Below the pieces are notes generated by a model, which was not told the origin of the DNA, ran no database searches, and was given only the letters and a program-made list of their open reading frames with translations. A program made the position numbers and the translations under genes. From an uncultured SAR86 cluster bacterium (GTDB lineage: Bacteria > Pseudomonadota > Gammaproteobacteria > Magnimaribacterales > AG-339-G14): a stretch of DNA of 64,000 bases. Location of the stretch: positions 62,001 through 126,000 of the forward strand of contig CACEVU010000002.1 in assembly GCA_902563105.1 (NCBI GenBank), in the 5' to 3' direction. Below are positions 31,304 to 43,576 of this stretch, piece by piece (position 1 is the first letter of the stretch; every line of letters starts with the position of its first letter).

Positions 31304-32608
31304 CTACTTTCTTCTTAATTTTAAAGCAGTAGCATGTCCATATAAACCTTCAAGCTCTGCCATGTAAATTGAGCTGTCTAGTAATTCATTGTACTTTTCT
31401 TTATTTTTTATAGATTTTATTGAAGAAATTGAACTTCTCACTAAAAAGTCTTCTACACTTACAGGAGAACTAAATCTAGCAGCTGAGTTCGTTGGGATTA
31501 CATGACTTGGTCCAGCAGCGTAATCTCCTAATACTGCTGAATTGTGTTTGCCCAAGAAAATAGCGCCTGCTGAAATTTTTTTCAGCCATGATTCTTTAAA
31601 ATTTTTGACAATAATTTGTAGGTGCTCAGGTGCAATAAGGTTATTAATTTCAAGCGCTTGATCAAAACTACTGACCTGAATAAATTGAGAATTTTTTTCC
31701 ATAGATTTTCTAATTATTTCTTTTCTAGGTGCGTCTTTTAATAAGCTCTCTATATTGTAAATCAATGTATTTAATCCTTTTTTTCCAACTTGTATGAAAA
31801 TACATTTAGAGTCTTCTCCGTGTTCTGCTTGAGCAATCAAATCTGCTGCAATTTCTTTTGAATTGTCTTCTTCGTCTGAAATTATAAGAACTTCTGAAGG
31901 GCCAGCAAAAGAATCAATCCCTACATCGCCAAATACTTGCCTTTTTGCTTCAGCAACAAAACTATTTCCTGGACCGAAAATTTTATCTGATTTTTCAATT
32001 GTTTCTGTTCCATAAGCCATAGCAGCAATTGCATGAGCTCCACCAAAATTAAATGCCTTATCAATATCTGCAATGTGTGCAGATGCCAACATTAAATCTT
32101 TTGCAAAATCTGAGGAGCTTGGGAAAAAAAGATTTATTTTGCTGCAACCAACAACTTTTGCAATGAGAGCGGTCATTAAAATAGAAGACGGATAAACTGC
32201 TTTTCCACCGGGAGCATAAATGCCAATTTTTTCAATTGGTTTATGAATTTGGCCCAAAGTGCTAAAAACTTGATCGCTTATTTTCAAGTCATGAATTTTA
32301 ATTTTTTTATGGAAATCGAGAATTCTTTTCTTTAGAAATTTTAAATTTCTTTGTGTAATTTTGTCTAGTTTCTCAAAACTTTTTTTAAAATCACCCTTAG
32401 AGAATGAGGCCTCAGAAATAGAGCTAAATTTTGTTCCATCAATTTCATTTGATATTCTAATTAATTCCGTATCCCCTTTTTTCTGGATATTAGAAATTAT
32501 TCTTTTAACCTTTTGCCCAATGTTTTTAACTTTTGTTTGTTTTTTTTGATTAGCAAAAAAAGATTTAGCTTCTGAAGAAGAGATTCTGTTAACTTTTAAC
32601 TTTTTCAT
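31304..32608 (-). CDS. hisD: Histidinol dehydrogenase
   Basis: IGIYAPGGKAVYPSSILM, FGGAHAIAAMAYGTETI, KIFGPGNSFVAEAKRQVFG, DSFAGPSEVLII, AEHGEDSKCI. Confidence 0.97.
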   Translation of the reverse strand: MKKLKVNRISSSEAKSFFANQKKQTKVKNIGQKVKRIISNIQKKGDTELIRISNEIDGTKFSSISEASFSKGDFKKSFEKLDKITQRNLKFLKKRILDFHKKIKIHDLKISDQVFSTLGQIHKPIEKIGIYAPGGKAVYPSSILMTALIAKVVGCSKINLFFPSSSDFAKDLMLASAHIADIDKAFNFGGAHAIAAMAYGTETIEKSDKIFGPGNSFVAEAKRQVFGDVGIDSFAGPSEVLIISDEEDNSKEIAADLIAQAEHGEDSKCIFIQVGKKGLNTLIYNIESLLKDAPRKEIIRKSMEKNSQFIQVSSFDQALEINNLIAPEHLQIIVKNFKESWLKKISAGAIFLGKHNSAVLGDYAAGPSHVIPTNSAARFSSPVSVEDFLVRSSISSIKSIKNKEKYNELLDSSIYMAELEGLYGHATALKLRRK

Positions 32609-33211
32609 TTATAATTTTTTCCATTGATACTATCAAATCTTTTATTTCCTTGTTATTTAGTTTGAATGAAGACTTATTTATTATCATTCTTGTGGAAATG
32701 TCTTTAATTACTTCAAGTTCTTTTAATCCATTTTCTTCTAGTGTCTTTCCAGTTTGAACTAAATCAACAATGTAGTCTGATAGTCCTAGTATTGGAGCTA
32801 TTTCAATGGCTCCTTTTAAACTTATGATTTCTACGTTTTGCATTTTTGAAGCAAAAAAAGTTTTGGTTGAAATGGGATATTTAGTTGCAACAATTGGCTT
32901 ATTTGAAAAACTATCTTTTTCTAAAGAAGCTAAAGAAAGTCTGCATTTACCCATTTTTAGGTCTAGATACTCATAAAAATTTTCCTCTTCTTCTAATTCA
33001 TTTAGAACATCTTTTCCAACAAAACCCATATCAGCGATACCTTTATTTACAAATTTAGGTATATCCCAAGATCTCAAGATAGCAACTTTTAAATTCCTTA
33101 TAGAGGTATCCATGACTAGTTTTCTAGAAGAGTCATCGAAAGAAATACCTATCTCTTGCAATAGAATTTTAATCTCTTTTAAAAGTCTTCCTTTAGGTAG
33201 CACTAATAACA

Positions 33212-33212
<1 letters not shown>
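32589..33212 (-). CDS. hisG: ATP phosphoribosyltransferase (short form)
   Basis: 207 aa; LVLPKGRLLKE, DIPKFVNKGIADMGFVGKDVL, LGLSDYIVDLVQTGKTLEENGL. Confidence 0.96.
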
Positions 33213-35100
<1,888 letters not shown>

Positions 35101-35146
35101 TTATAATCGAAATAGAGAAAATCTTTAATCATTTATTTTAACCTAT

Positions 35147-36124
35147 ATGAAAGAGCCTAAAAAAATTAATTTTTTTGCTGTTGGTAAGAAGATTATGTCT
35201 AATGAAATAAAAGCTTTGCAAAATGTTCTTTCAAAAATTGATAAGAAAAAATTCAATGATGTGTGCTTTCATTTATCAGCAACAAAAGGAAATTTAATTT
35301 TTTTAGGAATAGGAAAATCTGGAAAAGTTTCTGAAAAAATAGCCGCAACCTTATCAAGTTTAGGAAGACCCTCGTTTTATATCAATGCGGCGGAAGCCAG
35401 TCACGGCGACCTTGGCGCGATTTCTAAAAAAGATATTTTGGTAATATTTTCTTTTTCAGGCGAAACTGAAGAATTGGTTGCTTTACTGCCGAGTATAAAA
35501 AATAAAGGAGTAAAGATTTGTTCAGTAACAGCTAATGAAAAATCATCAATTTCTTTGTCTTCTGATGTTCATCTTACTCTTGATTCAGATAAAGAAGCTG
35601 ATGACTTAAATTTAGTGCCAACCTCGAGCACAACAGCAATGATGATGGTTGGTGATGCGATTGCAATTTCATTATCCAGCAATGATGGTTTTGAGAGATC
35701 TGATTTTGGGAAAAATCACCCCGGAGGTAGTCTTGGAAAAAGTTTTATCAAAGTTAGTGAAATAATGATTGAAGAAAAAAAGCTGCCTCTTATAGGCGGA
35801 AAAATCTCTATCTTGAATGCTATGGAAAAAATTTCTCACAAAGGATTTGGGTTAGGATTAATCACAATAAAAGACAAAGTAAAAGGTATTTTTACCGATG
35901 GAGATCTCAGGAGAGTAGTAAATAATGATGTTGATCTTTCAAAAACCCCTATAGAAGCTGTTATGACTAAAAATTTTAGTTTTGTTGAAGAAAATGATTT
36001 TGTAATTGATGTTTCCAAAATAATGGAAGAAAAGAAAATTTATTCATTAATAGTAAAAAATACAAAGAATAAAATAACTGGTCTTATCAGAATGCATGAG
36101 ATTCTTTCTGCAAAAATAATTTGA
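35147..36124 (+). CDS. kdsD: Arabinose-5-phosphate isomerase (SIS plus CBS pair)
   Basis: FLGIGKSGKVSEKIAATLSSLGRPSFYINAAEASHGDLG, FSFSGETEELVALLP, SDFGKNHPGGSLGK, GIFTDGDLRR. Confidence 0.95.
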   Translation: MKEPKKINFFAVGKKIMSNEIKALQNVLSKIDKKKFNDVCFHLSATKGNLIFLGIGKSGKVSEKIAATLSSLGRPSFYINAAEASHGDLGAISKKDILVIFSFSGETEELVALLPSIKNKGVKICSVTANEKSSISLSSDVHLTLDSDKEADDLNLVPTSSTTAMMMVGDAIAISLSSNDGFERSDFGKNHPGGSLGKSFIKVSEIMIEEKKLPLIGGKISILNAMEKISHKGFGLGLITIKDKVKGIFTDGDLRRVVNNDVDLSKTPIEAVMTKNFSFVEENDFVIDVSKIMEEKKIYSLIVKNTKNKITGLIRMHEILSAKII

Positions 36125-36756
36125 TGCCTAAAAGCATTTTAGTATATTTAATTGCCCTTTTTTTTCTCATAGGTTCAATGCTTTTTTTATCCTCTTTTTT
36201 TTTGAATACTTCTTCAGAAGAAATTGAAAGACAAAACAGCGAAATTATTTTTGAAGCAAAGAATATTTCTTTGACCTTAAATTTTAGAGAAAGTAATTTA
36301 TCTTTGAAAATTGACTCTTCAATGATTAATTCTTTAAAAGATGAAAAAAATCTTTATGTATTTAATCCTGTAGTTTCAATATTTGGAAAAGATATTTCTA
36401 TAAATTTAATCTCAAATAGAGGAAAAATATCCTATGATAAAAATATTATCGAATTGAGCAATAATATCTCTATAGAAGGAAATTTGTACCAGAATATCTT
36501 TCAAGGAGATGCTGAGTCTTTGCAAGTCGACTTAAATGATAAAAATTTGAAGTCAGAAAAGATAATGTTATTTCTAGATGATAAAGAAATCTCTTTTAAT
36601 GAGATTAATTTTAGAGATAAGGAGGTTTTTTTTAAGGGAGAGCCATTGTATTTAAAAACTAGTGATGGCTTACAAACAGAAACTTCATTTATACGGCTAA
36701 AATCGAGCGGAGAATTAATCATTCCAAAAAAAATAGAGGTTAAATCTTTAAAATAA
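36121..36756 (+). CDS. lptC: LptC-like LPS export protein
   Basis: 211 aa; single N-terminal TM, beta-rich periplasmic domain; lies between kdsD and lptB. Confidence 0.65.
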   Translation: MMPKSILVYLIALFFLIGSMLFLSSFFLNTSSEEIERQNSEIIFEAKNISLTLNFRESNLSLKIDSSMINSLKDEKNLYVFNPVVSIFGKDISINLISNRGKISYDKNIIELSNNISIEGNLYQNIFQGDAESLQVDLNDKNLKSEKIMLFLDDKEISFNEINFRDKEVFFKGEPLYLKTSDGLQTETSFIRLKSSGELIIPKKIEVKSLK

Positions 36757-36758
36757 AG

Positions 36759-37472
36759 ATGATTTTAGAAGGAAAAAGCTTAAAAAAGACTCTAGATGAA
36801 AAAGAGTTATTGGCAGAAATTGATATCTTTGTAGATTCAAAGAAAATATATGGTTTGCTTGGTCCAAATGGCGCAGGGAAAACCACACTTTTTTCGGTCT
36901 TAGCAGGTTTAATAAAACCCTCAGATGGAGAAATTTTTTTTGACACAAAAAACGTTAACAATTTAAATTTTGAAAAAAGATCTGAATATGGGGTTATATA
37001 TCTTCCTCAGGAACCTTCTGTTTTTAGAGAACTAACTGTAGAAGAAAATTTAAAAGCCGCTTTAGAAGCAAAAAAATACAAAAAACTTGAAATAAAAAAC
37101 AAAATTCTTGAAATCCTAGAAGAATTTAATCTTAAAGAAATAAGTAAGCAAAAATGTATCTCTTTGTCTGGAGGTCAAAGGAGGCGAGTAGAAATTGCAA
37201 GAGCAATAGCTCTTTCTCCAAAATTAATTTTACTTGATGAGCCGTTTGCAGGTATTGATCCTTTGGTCATAAATGAAATTAAAAGTTTAATTAAAAATTT
37301 AAAAGATAAGAAAATTGGAATTCTCATAAGCGACCACAATGTCAAAGCTACTTTAGACATATGTGATTTTATATATGTAATGAATGCAGGGAGAGTAATT
37401 GCAAAGGGTTCTCCAGAAGAAATTGTTGAAAACGAAATAGTCAAACAAGTTTATCTTGGAGATATTTTTTAG
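36759..37472 (+). CDS. lptB: LPS export ABC transporter ATP-binding protein LptB
   Basis: GLLGPNGAGKTTLFSVLAGLI, YLPQEPSVFRELTVEENL, LSGGQRRRVEIARAIA, LLDEPFAGIDPLVINEI, ISDHNVKATLDICD. Confidence 0.95.
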   Translation: MILEGKSLKKTLDEKELLAEIDIFVDSKKIYGLLGPNGAGKTTLFSVLAGLIKPSDGEIFFDTKNVNNLNFEKRSEYGVIYLPQEPSVFRELTVEENLKAALEAKKYKKLEIKNKILEILEEFNLKEISKQKCISLSGGQRRRVEIARAIALSPKLILLDEPFAGIDPLVINEIKSLIKNLKDKKIGILISDHNVKATLDICDFIYVMNAGRVIAKGSPEEIVENEIVKQVYLGDIF

Positions 37473-37479
37473 ATTTTCT

Positions 37480-37986
37480 TTATTGGCCGTAAGTTAGTCT
37501 AATTCTTAAAACCCTTAGAATTCCGTATATGATTGGCCAAAACAAACTTGAAATAAAAGTTAATAAAATCAATTCAAATATCATTGAAGTTGAAAGATTG
37601 TTGGTGATAACAATAAAAATAGCCTGATATAAAAAGACAATCAAAGCCACTATTAATGATTGTTGCAATCGAAATAAAGCTCTAAATCTATGAAAATATC
37701 TTTGAGTAAAGTAGGAAGTAAGAAGAAACAGCACAACATGAATTCCAAGTAAATATCCAAGAAAAAGATCCAAAATAAATCCTGAAAGTATTGTCCACGA
37801 GAAGCCAATATTTCTTGGAGTAGCTACATTCCAATATATCAGCGTCATCAAAGTCAAAGGAAGCGTTAATCTAGATAACAAATAATCATTCAAAATAATC
37901 TCAACAATCGTAGCGAATATCAAAGTAAATCCTAAGAAAATATTAAAACTAAAAGCTGTAGATTTCTTGTCGTCTAGACTACTCAT
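37480..37986 (-). CDS. mreD: Rod shape-determining protein MreD
   Basis: 168 aa polytopic; downstream of mreBC; LDLFLGYLLGIHVVLFLLTSYFTQRYFHRFR. Confidence 0.88.
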   Translation of the reverse strand: MSSLDDKKSTAFSFNIFLGFTLIFATIVEIILNDYLLSRLTLPLTLMTLIYWNVATPRNIGFSWTILSGFILDLFLGYLLGIHVVLFLLTSYFTQRYFHRFRALFRLQQSLIVALIVFLYQAIFIVITNNLSTSMIFELILLTFISSLFWPIIYGILRVLRIRLTYGQ

Positions 37987-38831
37987 GGTTTTGTAAAAAG
38001 AATAGTAGAGCCGTAAGAAAAATCAAAAGTATTACTTACTTTTACTACTAAAAAATTTGATTCCTCATTTTCATAAATTTCTGATACTTTCCCTAGGGAA
38101 AATCCTTCAGGAAATTTTCCTCCTAATCCGGATGATATAATTTCATCACCGAGAGAGATATCGCTGTTCTTTTTAAATTCTTCTATTAAAAAAGATTTAG
38201 ACTGTCCTGTTCCTGCCAAAATAATATTTTCAAGAGTCCTTATGTTTTTTGCTGGAATTTGATTTTTTTTGAAATGTAAAGGTTTAATTTTTACCAAATT
38301 ATTTTGTAATTCATCTATTAAACCAACCATACCAAAGGCATTAAAAGCTATCATGTCTTTCGTAATTTCGTTAGTTCTAATGCTTATTGTTAAAACTTCA
38401 TCGGGGAACTTTTTATAATCGTGTATTTTTCCAAAGAAAATTTCCTTTTGATCAAAGCTTTTACTTAATTCAAAAAGCTCTTCAAGTTCATTCAGTGAAT
38501 ACTTAGTATTTTGCAGTAATGTATTTGTAGTTTCTAAATCTATTATTTTTTTTTTAAGAAATTGAATCTCTTCAGAGAGTTTTTTTTGTGAAGAAAAATA
38601 CGAATCAATCCTATCCAAAGAATCTTTTGCTAAAAAACTTAATTCAGTAAAGGGGGTGAAAACATATGAAGAAAATATTCTTATTTTACTACTTAAATCA
38701 TACGCATAATCGCCATACATCAAGACGAAGGTTGCCAGCAAGACTGGATAAAGACGGCTTGCAGGTATAGAACCTGTTGTGAAAATAGCTGATTGTGCTA
38801 TGTCAGTCTGCTTGTGTTCTCCACGGAACAT
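37983..38831 (-). CDS. mreC: Rod shape-determining protein MreC
   Basis: 282 aa; TM plus coiled coil plus beta domain; GDEIISSGLGGKFPEGFSLGKVSEI. Confidence 0.93.
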   Translation of the reverse strand: MFRGEHKQTDIAQSAIFTTGSIPASRLYPVLLATFVLMYGDYAYDLSSKIRIFSSYVFTPFTELSFLAKDSLDRIDSYFSSQKKLSEEIQFLKKKIIDLETTNTLLQNTKYSLNELEELFELSKSFDQKEIFFGKIHDYKKFPDEVLTISIRTNEITKDMIAFNAFGMVGLIDELQNNLVKIKPLHFKKNQIPAKNIRTLENIILAGTGQSKSFLIEEFKKNSDISLGDEIISSGLGGKFPEGFSLGKVSEIYENEESNFLVVKVSNTFDFSYGSTILFTKP

Positions 38832-38835
38832 ATAT

Positions 38836-39876
38836 TTACTCGGTTGATAAGAGATCTACGTCAAACTTATCAATAATATCCAGCGCGATTCCCCCGCCCT
38901 TAACTACACAGGTAAGAGGATCATCAGCAACTATTACTGGTATGCCGGTTTGTTCTGAAATCATAATATCTAGATCTGTGAGTAAAGCCCCACCGCCTGT
39001 TAAAACTATACCTCTTTCAGATATGTCTGCACTTAGTTCTGGAGGAGACTGCTCAAGAGCATTTCTTATTGACTGCAAAATAGAAGACAAAGGTCCCGAA
39101 ATAGCCTCATAGGCTTCTAGGCTTGAAAAGTTGATGGTATTAGGAACACCTTCTGCAAGGTTCCTTCCTCTTATTTCCATTGTTTTATCTTCGCTTTCGG
39201 GAGTTGCACATCCTACTGTTTCTTTTATTCTTTCTGCAGTTGATTCTCCAACCAAAACTCCGTACTTTCTTCTAATGTAAGAAACAATAGCTTCGTTGAA
39301 TCTGTCTCCTCCTGTTTTAAGTGAGCTAGAAAAAACTACGCCATTTAAGGCTAGAATTGCTATTTCGGTAGTACCTCCGCCAATATCAACTACCATTGAG
39401 CCTGATGCCTCTTCTACAGGCAATCCAGCTCCTATAGCCGCTGCCATTGGCTCTTCAATCAATCTAACCTCGCGTGCACCAGCTTGAAGTGCGGATTCAC
39501 GAATAGCTCTTCTTTCAACTTGAGTAGATTGGCAAGGGACACAAATTAATATTCTTGGACTGGGTTTAAAAAAATTTTCCCCGTGAACGACTTGAATGAA
39601 ATGCTGAAGCATTTTTTCTGTAACTTGAAAATCAGCAATTACACCGTCTTTTAAAGGTCTTATTGCTTCAATATTTCCTGGGACTCTTCCTAGCATTCTC
39701 TTTGCTTCAGAACCCACAGCAACAACAGACCTGTGACCTTCCGATTTTTTTATTGCAACCACGGATGGTTCATTTAAAACAATGCCTTTTCCTTTTGCAA
39801 AGATAAGTGTGTTAGCAGTTCCTAAGTCAATTGATAAATCAGTTGAATAGATTCCTTTTAAAGCTTTAAAAACCAT
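38836..39876 (-). CDS. mreB: Rod shape-determining protein MreB
   Basis: [55 protein letters not shown]. Confidence 0.98.
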   Translation of the reverse strand: MVFKALKGIYSTDLSIDLGTANTLIFAKGKGIVLNEPSVVAIKKSEGHRSVVAVGSEAKRMLGRVPGNIEAIRPLKDGVIADFQVTEKMLQHFIQVVHGENFFKPSPRILICVPCQSTQVERRAIRESALQAGAREVRLIEEPMAAAIGAGLPVEEASGSMVVDIGGGTTEIAILALNGVVFSSSLKTGGDRFNEAIVSYIRRKYGVLVGESTAERIKETVGCATPESEDKTMEIRGRNLAEGVPNTINFSSLEAYEAISGPLSSILQSIRNALEQSPPELSADISERGIVLTGGGALLTDLDIMISEQTGIPVIVADDPLTCVVKGGGIALDIIDKFDVDLLSTE

Positions 39877-39957
39877 GACTTTTTTAATTTTTTAAATATT
39901 TCGAATAGTAGTTGATTTTAAGTTGATATAAAATCTTCCTCTCTTTGAAGCATTATA

Positions 39958-40245
39958 ATGAAAATTACTAAACAAGACCTCAAAAACATCTCTTTATTGA
40001 GCAAGATAAAAATAGATGATAAAACTTCTTCAACTTTGATCCAAGACTTAGAGTCCATTTTAACTATGGTTAATAAAATGGAGGAACTGGAAACTGCGGA
40101 AATAAATCCATTGACTCACCCTATTGAGAGTACACAAACTCTTAGAGAAGACATTGAAAAGAAAGATATTGAAAGAGAAAAATTTCAAGAACTTTCTAAG
40201 GAAAAAGACTCTGGTTTTTATCTTACTCCTAAAGTAATTGAATAA
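39958..40245 (+). CDS. gatC: Asp-tRNA(Asn)/Glu-tRNA(Gln) amidotransferase subunit C
   Basis: 95 aa; TKQDLKNISLLSKIKIDD..., MEELETAEINPLTHP, LREDI; precedes gatA. Confidence 0.94.
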   Translation: MKITKQDLKNISLLSKIKIDDKTSSTLIQDLESILTMVNKMEELETAEINPLTHPIESTQTLREDIEKKDIEREKFQELSKEKDSGFYLTPKVIE

Positions 40246-40247
40246 TA

Positions 40248-41687
40248 ATGAGTGAATTAATAAATCTTTCTTTGACAGATCAAGTACTTGGGCTTGGTGA
40301 TAAATCTTTCTCCTCTAAAGAAATTACAGGAGCATATTTAAATGAAATTAAGAAAAAAGAATCTCTAAATTGTTTCATTTCAGTCTTTGAAGAAGAATCG
40401 GAAGAAAAAGCCCTAATAGCAGATGAAAATATTGCAAAAAACAAAGCTAGGCCTCTAGAAGGGATTCCAATTGCTCACAAAGATATTTTTTGTATTAAAG
40501 ATAAAAAAACAACTTGCGGTTCTAAAATGTTATCCAACTTTATTTCTCCTTATTCTTCCGAGGTTTTCTCTAAATTAGATACTGCCGGAGCAATTACCTT
40601 GGGAAAAACAAATATGGATGAATTTGCTATGGGATCTTCTAACGAAACAAGCTTTTATGGAAATGTGTTAAACCCTATTAATGAAAAACTTTCTCCAGGA
40701 GGTTCTTCTGGAGGATCAGCAGCAGCTGTTAGAGCAAATCTTTGCTCATTTGCAACTGCAACTGATACAGGAGGCTCTATAAGACAGCCAGCTTCTTTCT
40801 GCGGAGTTACTGGTATAAAACCTACTTATGGAAGAGTTTCCAGATGGGGAATGATTGCTTTTGCGTCCAGCCTTGATCAAGCAGGAATAATAGCAAAAAA
40901 TGCTAAGGATGCCGCTATAGCTCTAAAATATATGTCTGGATTTGATCAAAAAGACTCGACATCTTTGAATGAAGAAGTTAAAGATTTACAAAAGGAAGTC
41001 GATGCAGATCAAGAGCATGTAATTGGAATTCCTAAAGGACTAATTGAAAATATTAAAAATGATCAGGTGCGGGATTCTTTCAAGAATGCCATTTCCATTC
41101 TTGAAAAAGATGGAGCAAAAATTAAAGAAATTAATCTGCCTCATATTGAATACTCCTTACCTGCTTACTATGTAATAGCCCCTGCAGAGTGTTCAGCAAA
41201 TTTGGCAAGATATGATGGAATTAGATTTGGCCATAGAAGCGAGAGCGTATCTTCTTTAGAGGATCTTTATGTGAATTCAAGAACAGAAGGATTTGGCAAA
41301 GAAGTAAAAAATAGAATTTTTATCGGAACGTTTTGTCTTTCTGCAGGTTATTACGACGCCTTTTACAATAAGGCTTTGAAAATTAGAAATTTAATAAAGA
41401 GTGATTTTGATGAAGCTTTTAAAAAAGTTTCATCGATTGCAATGCCTACTTGCTCGAACTCTTCTTTTGAGCTGGGCTCAATAAGCGATCCTGTGGAAAT
41501 GTATGAACAAGACATTTATACAATTCCTGCAAACTTGGCAGGTTTGCCAGCGTTATCAATTCCATCAGGCACGGCTGACGAAATGCCAATTGGCCTTCAA
41601 CTCATTGGAAACTATCTTGAAGAAGGAAGAATTCTAAACCTTGCAAATAAATTTCAAAAATTAACGGATTTCCATGAGTTTAAATAA
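40248..41687 (+). CDS. gatA: Asp-tRNA(Asn)/Glu-tRNA(Gln) amidotransferase subunit A
   Basis: GIPIAHKDIFCIKDKKTTCGSKML, MDEFAMGSSNETS, LSPGGSSGGSAAAV, DTGGSIRQPASFCGVTGIKPTYG. Confidence 0.97.
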   Translation: MSELINLSLTDQVLGLGDKSFSSKEITGAYLNEIKKKESLNCFISVFEEESEEKALIADENIAKNKARPLEGIPIAHKDIFCIKDKKTTCGSKMLSNFISPYSSEVFSKLDTAGAITLGKTNMDEFAMGSSNETSFYGNVLNPINEKLSPGGSSGGSAAAVRANLCSFATATDTGGSIRQPASFCGVTGIKPTYGRVSRWGMIAFASSLDQAGIIAKNAKDAAIALKYMSGFDQKDSTSLNEEVKDLQKEVDADQEHVIGIPKGLIENIKNDQVRDSFKNAISILEKDGAKIKEINLPHIEYSLPAYYVIAPAECSANLARYDGIRFGHRSESVSSLEDLYVNSRTEGFGKEVKNRIFIGTFCLSAGYYDAFYNKALKIRNLIKSDFDEAFKKVSSIAMPTCSNSSFELGSISDPVEMYEQDIYTIPANLAGLPALSIPSGTADEMPIGLQLIGNYLEEGRILNLANKFQKLTDFHEFK

Positions 41688-43113
41688 TTGGCAGCCTGTC
41701 ATTGGATTGGAAGTTCATGTGCAACTTGCAACCAAAACAAAACTTTTTTCCTCTTCACCAATAGCTTTTGGTGCTGAACCAAATACTCAAGCTAGTGAAA
41801 TTGACTTAGGGCTTCCTGGTGTATTGCCGGTGTTAAATAAGGAAGCGATTTCTCAAGCACTAAAGTTTGGTTGCGCAATAAATGCCGAAATATCTGAAAA
41901 AGTAATTTTTGCAAGAAAGAATTACTTTTATCCCGACTTGCCAAAGGGTTACCAAATAAGTCAGTTAGATGATCCTATTGTCGGCAAAGGAAGTATTGAA
42001 ATAAAACTTGGTGAAAAATCAAAAATTATTGGTGTTACTAGGGCTCATCTTGAAGAAGATGCTGGGAAATCAATCCATGACTTGTACAGTAATAACTCTG
42101 CAATAGATTTAAATAGAGCTGGAACTTGCTTATTAGAAATAGTCTCTGAGCCTGATCTTAGCTCTGCTGAGGAAGCAGTTGAGTATTTAAAAAAAATACA
42201 CAGTATTGTTACCTTTTTAGGAATCTCAGATGGCGATATGTCACAAGGATCTATGAGGTGCGACGCCAACGTCTCTGTTAAGAAGCCCGATGATCAAGAA
42301 CTAGGCACAAGAACAGAATTAAAAAATATAAATTCTTTCAAATTTGTTGAAAAAGCAATTATTTTTGAAATAGATAGACAAATTAAAAAGCTTGAAAAGG
42401 GAGAAGAAATTATTCAAGAAACTAGATTGTATGATTCTAAAAAAAATCTTACGCGATCCATGCGTTCAAAAGAGGAAGCCAATGACTACCGCTACTTTCC
42501 AGAACCAGATTTAATTCCAATTAAAATCTCAAAAGATCAAATTAACGATGTAAGAAAAAATCTACCTGAATTACCAGAAATTATGAAAGAAAGATTCATG
42601 AAGTCTTACGAACTATCAGATGACAATGCTGAACTTGTGACAATAAATAAAGAAACTGCATCCTTTTTTGAAGAAGTATTGTCTTATAAAGTTTCTCCTA
42701 AAAATGCCGTAAATTGGATCACTGGAGACTTATTTGCGCTGCTTAATAAAAATGACACAAACATTTCTGAATCTAAAGTAAATCCAAAGCATATTTCAGA
42801 GATAATTCAAAATATTGAAGACCAAAAAATTTCTGGCCCTTCTGCAAAAAAACTTCTTGAGATTGTATGGAGTGAAGGAGGAGAAATACAAGAGCTCATT
42901 CAGAAAGAAGGTTTAGAACAGATTTCTAATGATGATGAAATAGAAAGATTCCTTGATGAGGTGATTTCTGAAAATCAAAAACAATTTGAACAGCTAAAGT
43001 CAGGCAAAGATAGATTGCAAGGCTTTTTCGTTGGTCAAGTTATGAAAAAAACTTCGGGAAGTGCAAGCCCACAAGTTGTAAATAAACTTTTAAAGGATAA
43101 ATTATCTAAGTAA
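41674..43113 (+). CDS. gatB: Asp-tRNA(Asn)/Glu-tRNA(Gln) amidotransferase subunit B
   Basis: WQPVIGLEVHVQLATKTKLFSSS, RKNYFYPDLPKGYQISQ, MRCDANVSV, TELKNINSFKFVEKAI, DYRYFPEPDL. Confidence 0.98.
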   Translation: MSLNNWQPVIGLEVHVQLATKTKLFSSSPIAFGAEPNTQASEIDLGLPGVLPVLNKEAISQALKFGCAINAEISEKVIFARKNYFYPDLPKGYQISQLDDPIVGKGSIEIKLGEKSKIIGVTRAHLEEDAGKSIHDLYSNNSAIDLNRAGTCLLEIVSEPDLSSAEEAVEYLKKIHSIVTFLGISDGDMSQGSMRCDANVSVKKPDDQELGTRTELKNINSFKFVEKAIIFEIDRQIKKLEKGEEIIQETRLYDSKKNLTRSMRSKEEANDYRYFPEPDLIPIKISKDQINDVRKNLPELPEIMKERFMKSYELSDDNAELVTINKETASFFEEVLSYKVSPKNAVNWITGDLFALLNKNDTNISESKVNPKHISEIIQNIEDQKISGPSAKKLLEIVWSEGGEIQELIQKEGLEQISNDDEIERFLDEVISENQKQFEQLKSGKDRLQGFFVGQVMKKTSGSASPQVVNKLLKDKLSK

Positions 43114-43558
43114 TGAACATAGATAAAGACTCGGCTACATAAGCAGGTTTTTCTTGACCTTCTATCTCCATTACAACTTCGTATTTCAAAAGATATCTTC
43201 CGTCACCTTTATCATCAACAGATAAAAGTGTTGATTTAGTCCTTACTTTTGAACCCACATTAACAGGAGTTAAAAATCGAACTTTATCAAGTCCATAATT
43301 AAAAACCATGGTCATACCCTCAGGAGCAACTTGAGGAGCTGGCAAACCAGCCATCAATGAGAGTGATAAGAATCCATGAGCTATTGTTGAGCCAAAAAGT
43401 GGCGTAGCTTTTTCTGAATCGATATGAATGAATTGATGGTCATTCGTTGCATCAGCAAATTGATTTATTCTATCTTGATCGACTTTTAACCAATCTGAAG
43501 CCCCCATATCTTTACCAATGTAATCTTTTAAAGTGTCTGCAGGTACTAATCCAGCCAT
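43106..43558 (-). CDS. MaoC-family (R)-specific enoyl-CoA hydratase/dehydratase-like protein
   Basis: INQFADATNDHQFIHID...ATPLFGSTIAHGFLSLSL hot-dog MaoC motif. Confidence 0.88.
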   Translation of the reverse strand: MAGLVPADTLKDYIGKDMGASDWLKVDQDRINQFADATNDHQFIHIDSEKATPLFGSTIAHGFLSLSLMAGLPAPQVAPEGMTMVFNYGLDKVRFLTPVNVGSKVRTKSTLLSVDDKGDGRYLLKYEVVMEIEGQEKPAYVAESLSMFIT

Positions 43559-43576
43559 TGTTTTCTCCTTATTTTT

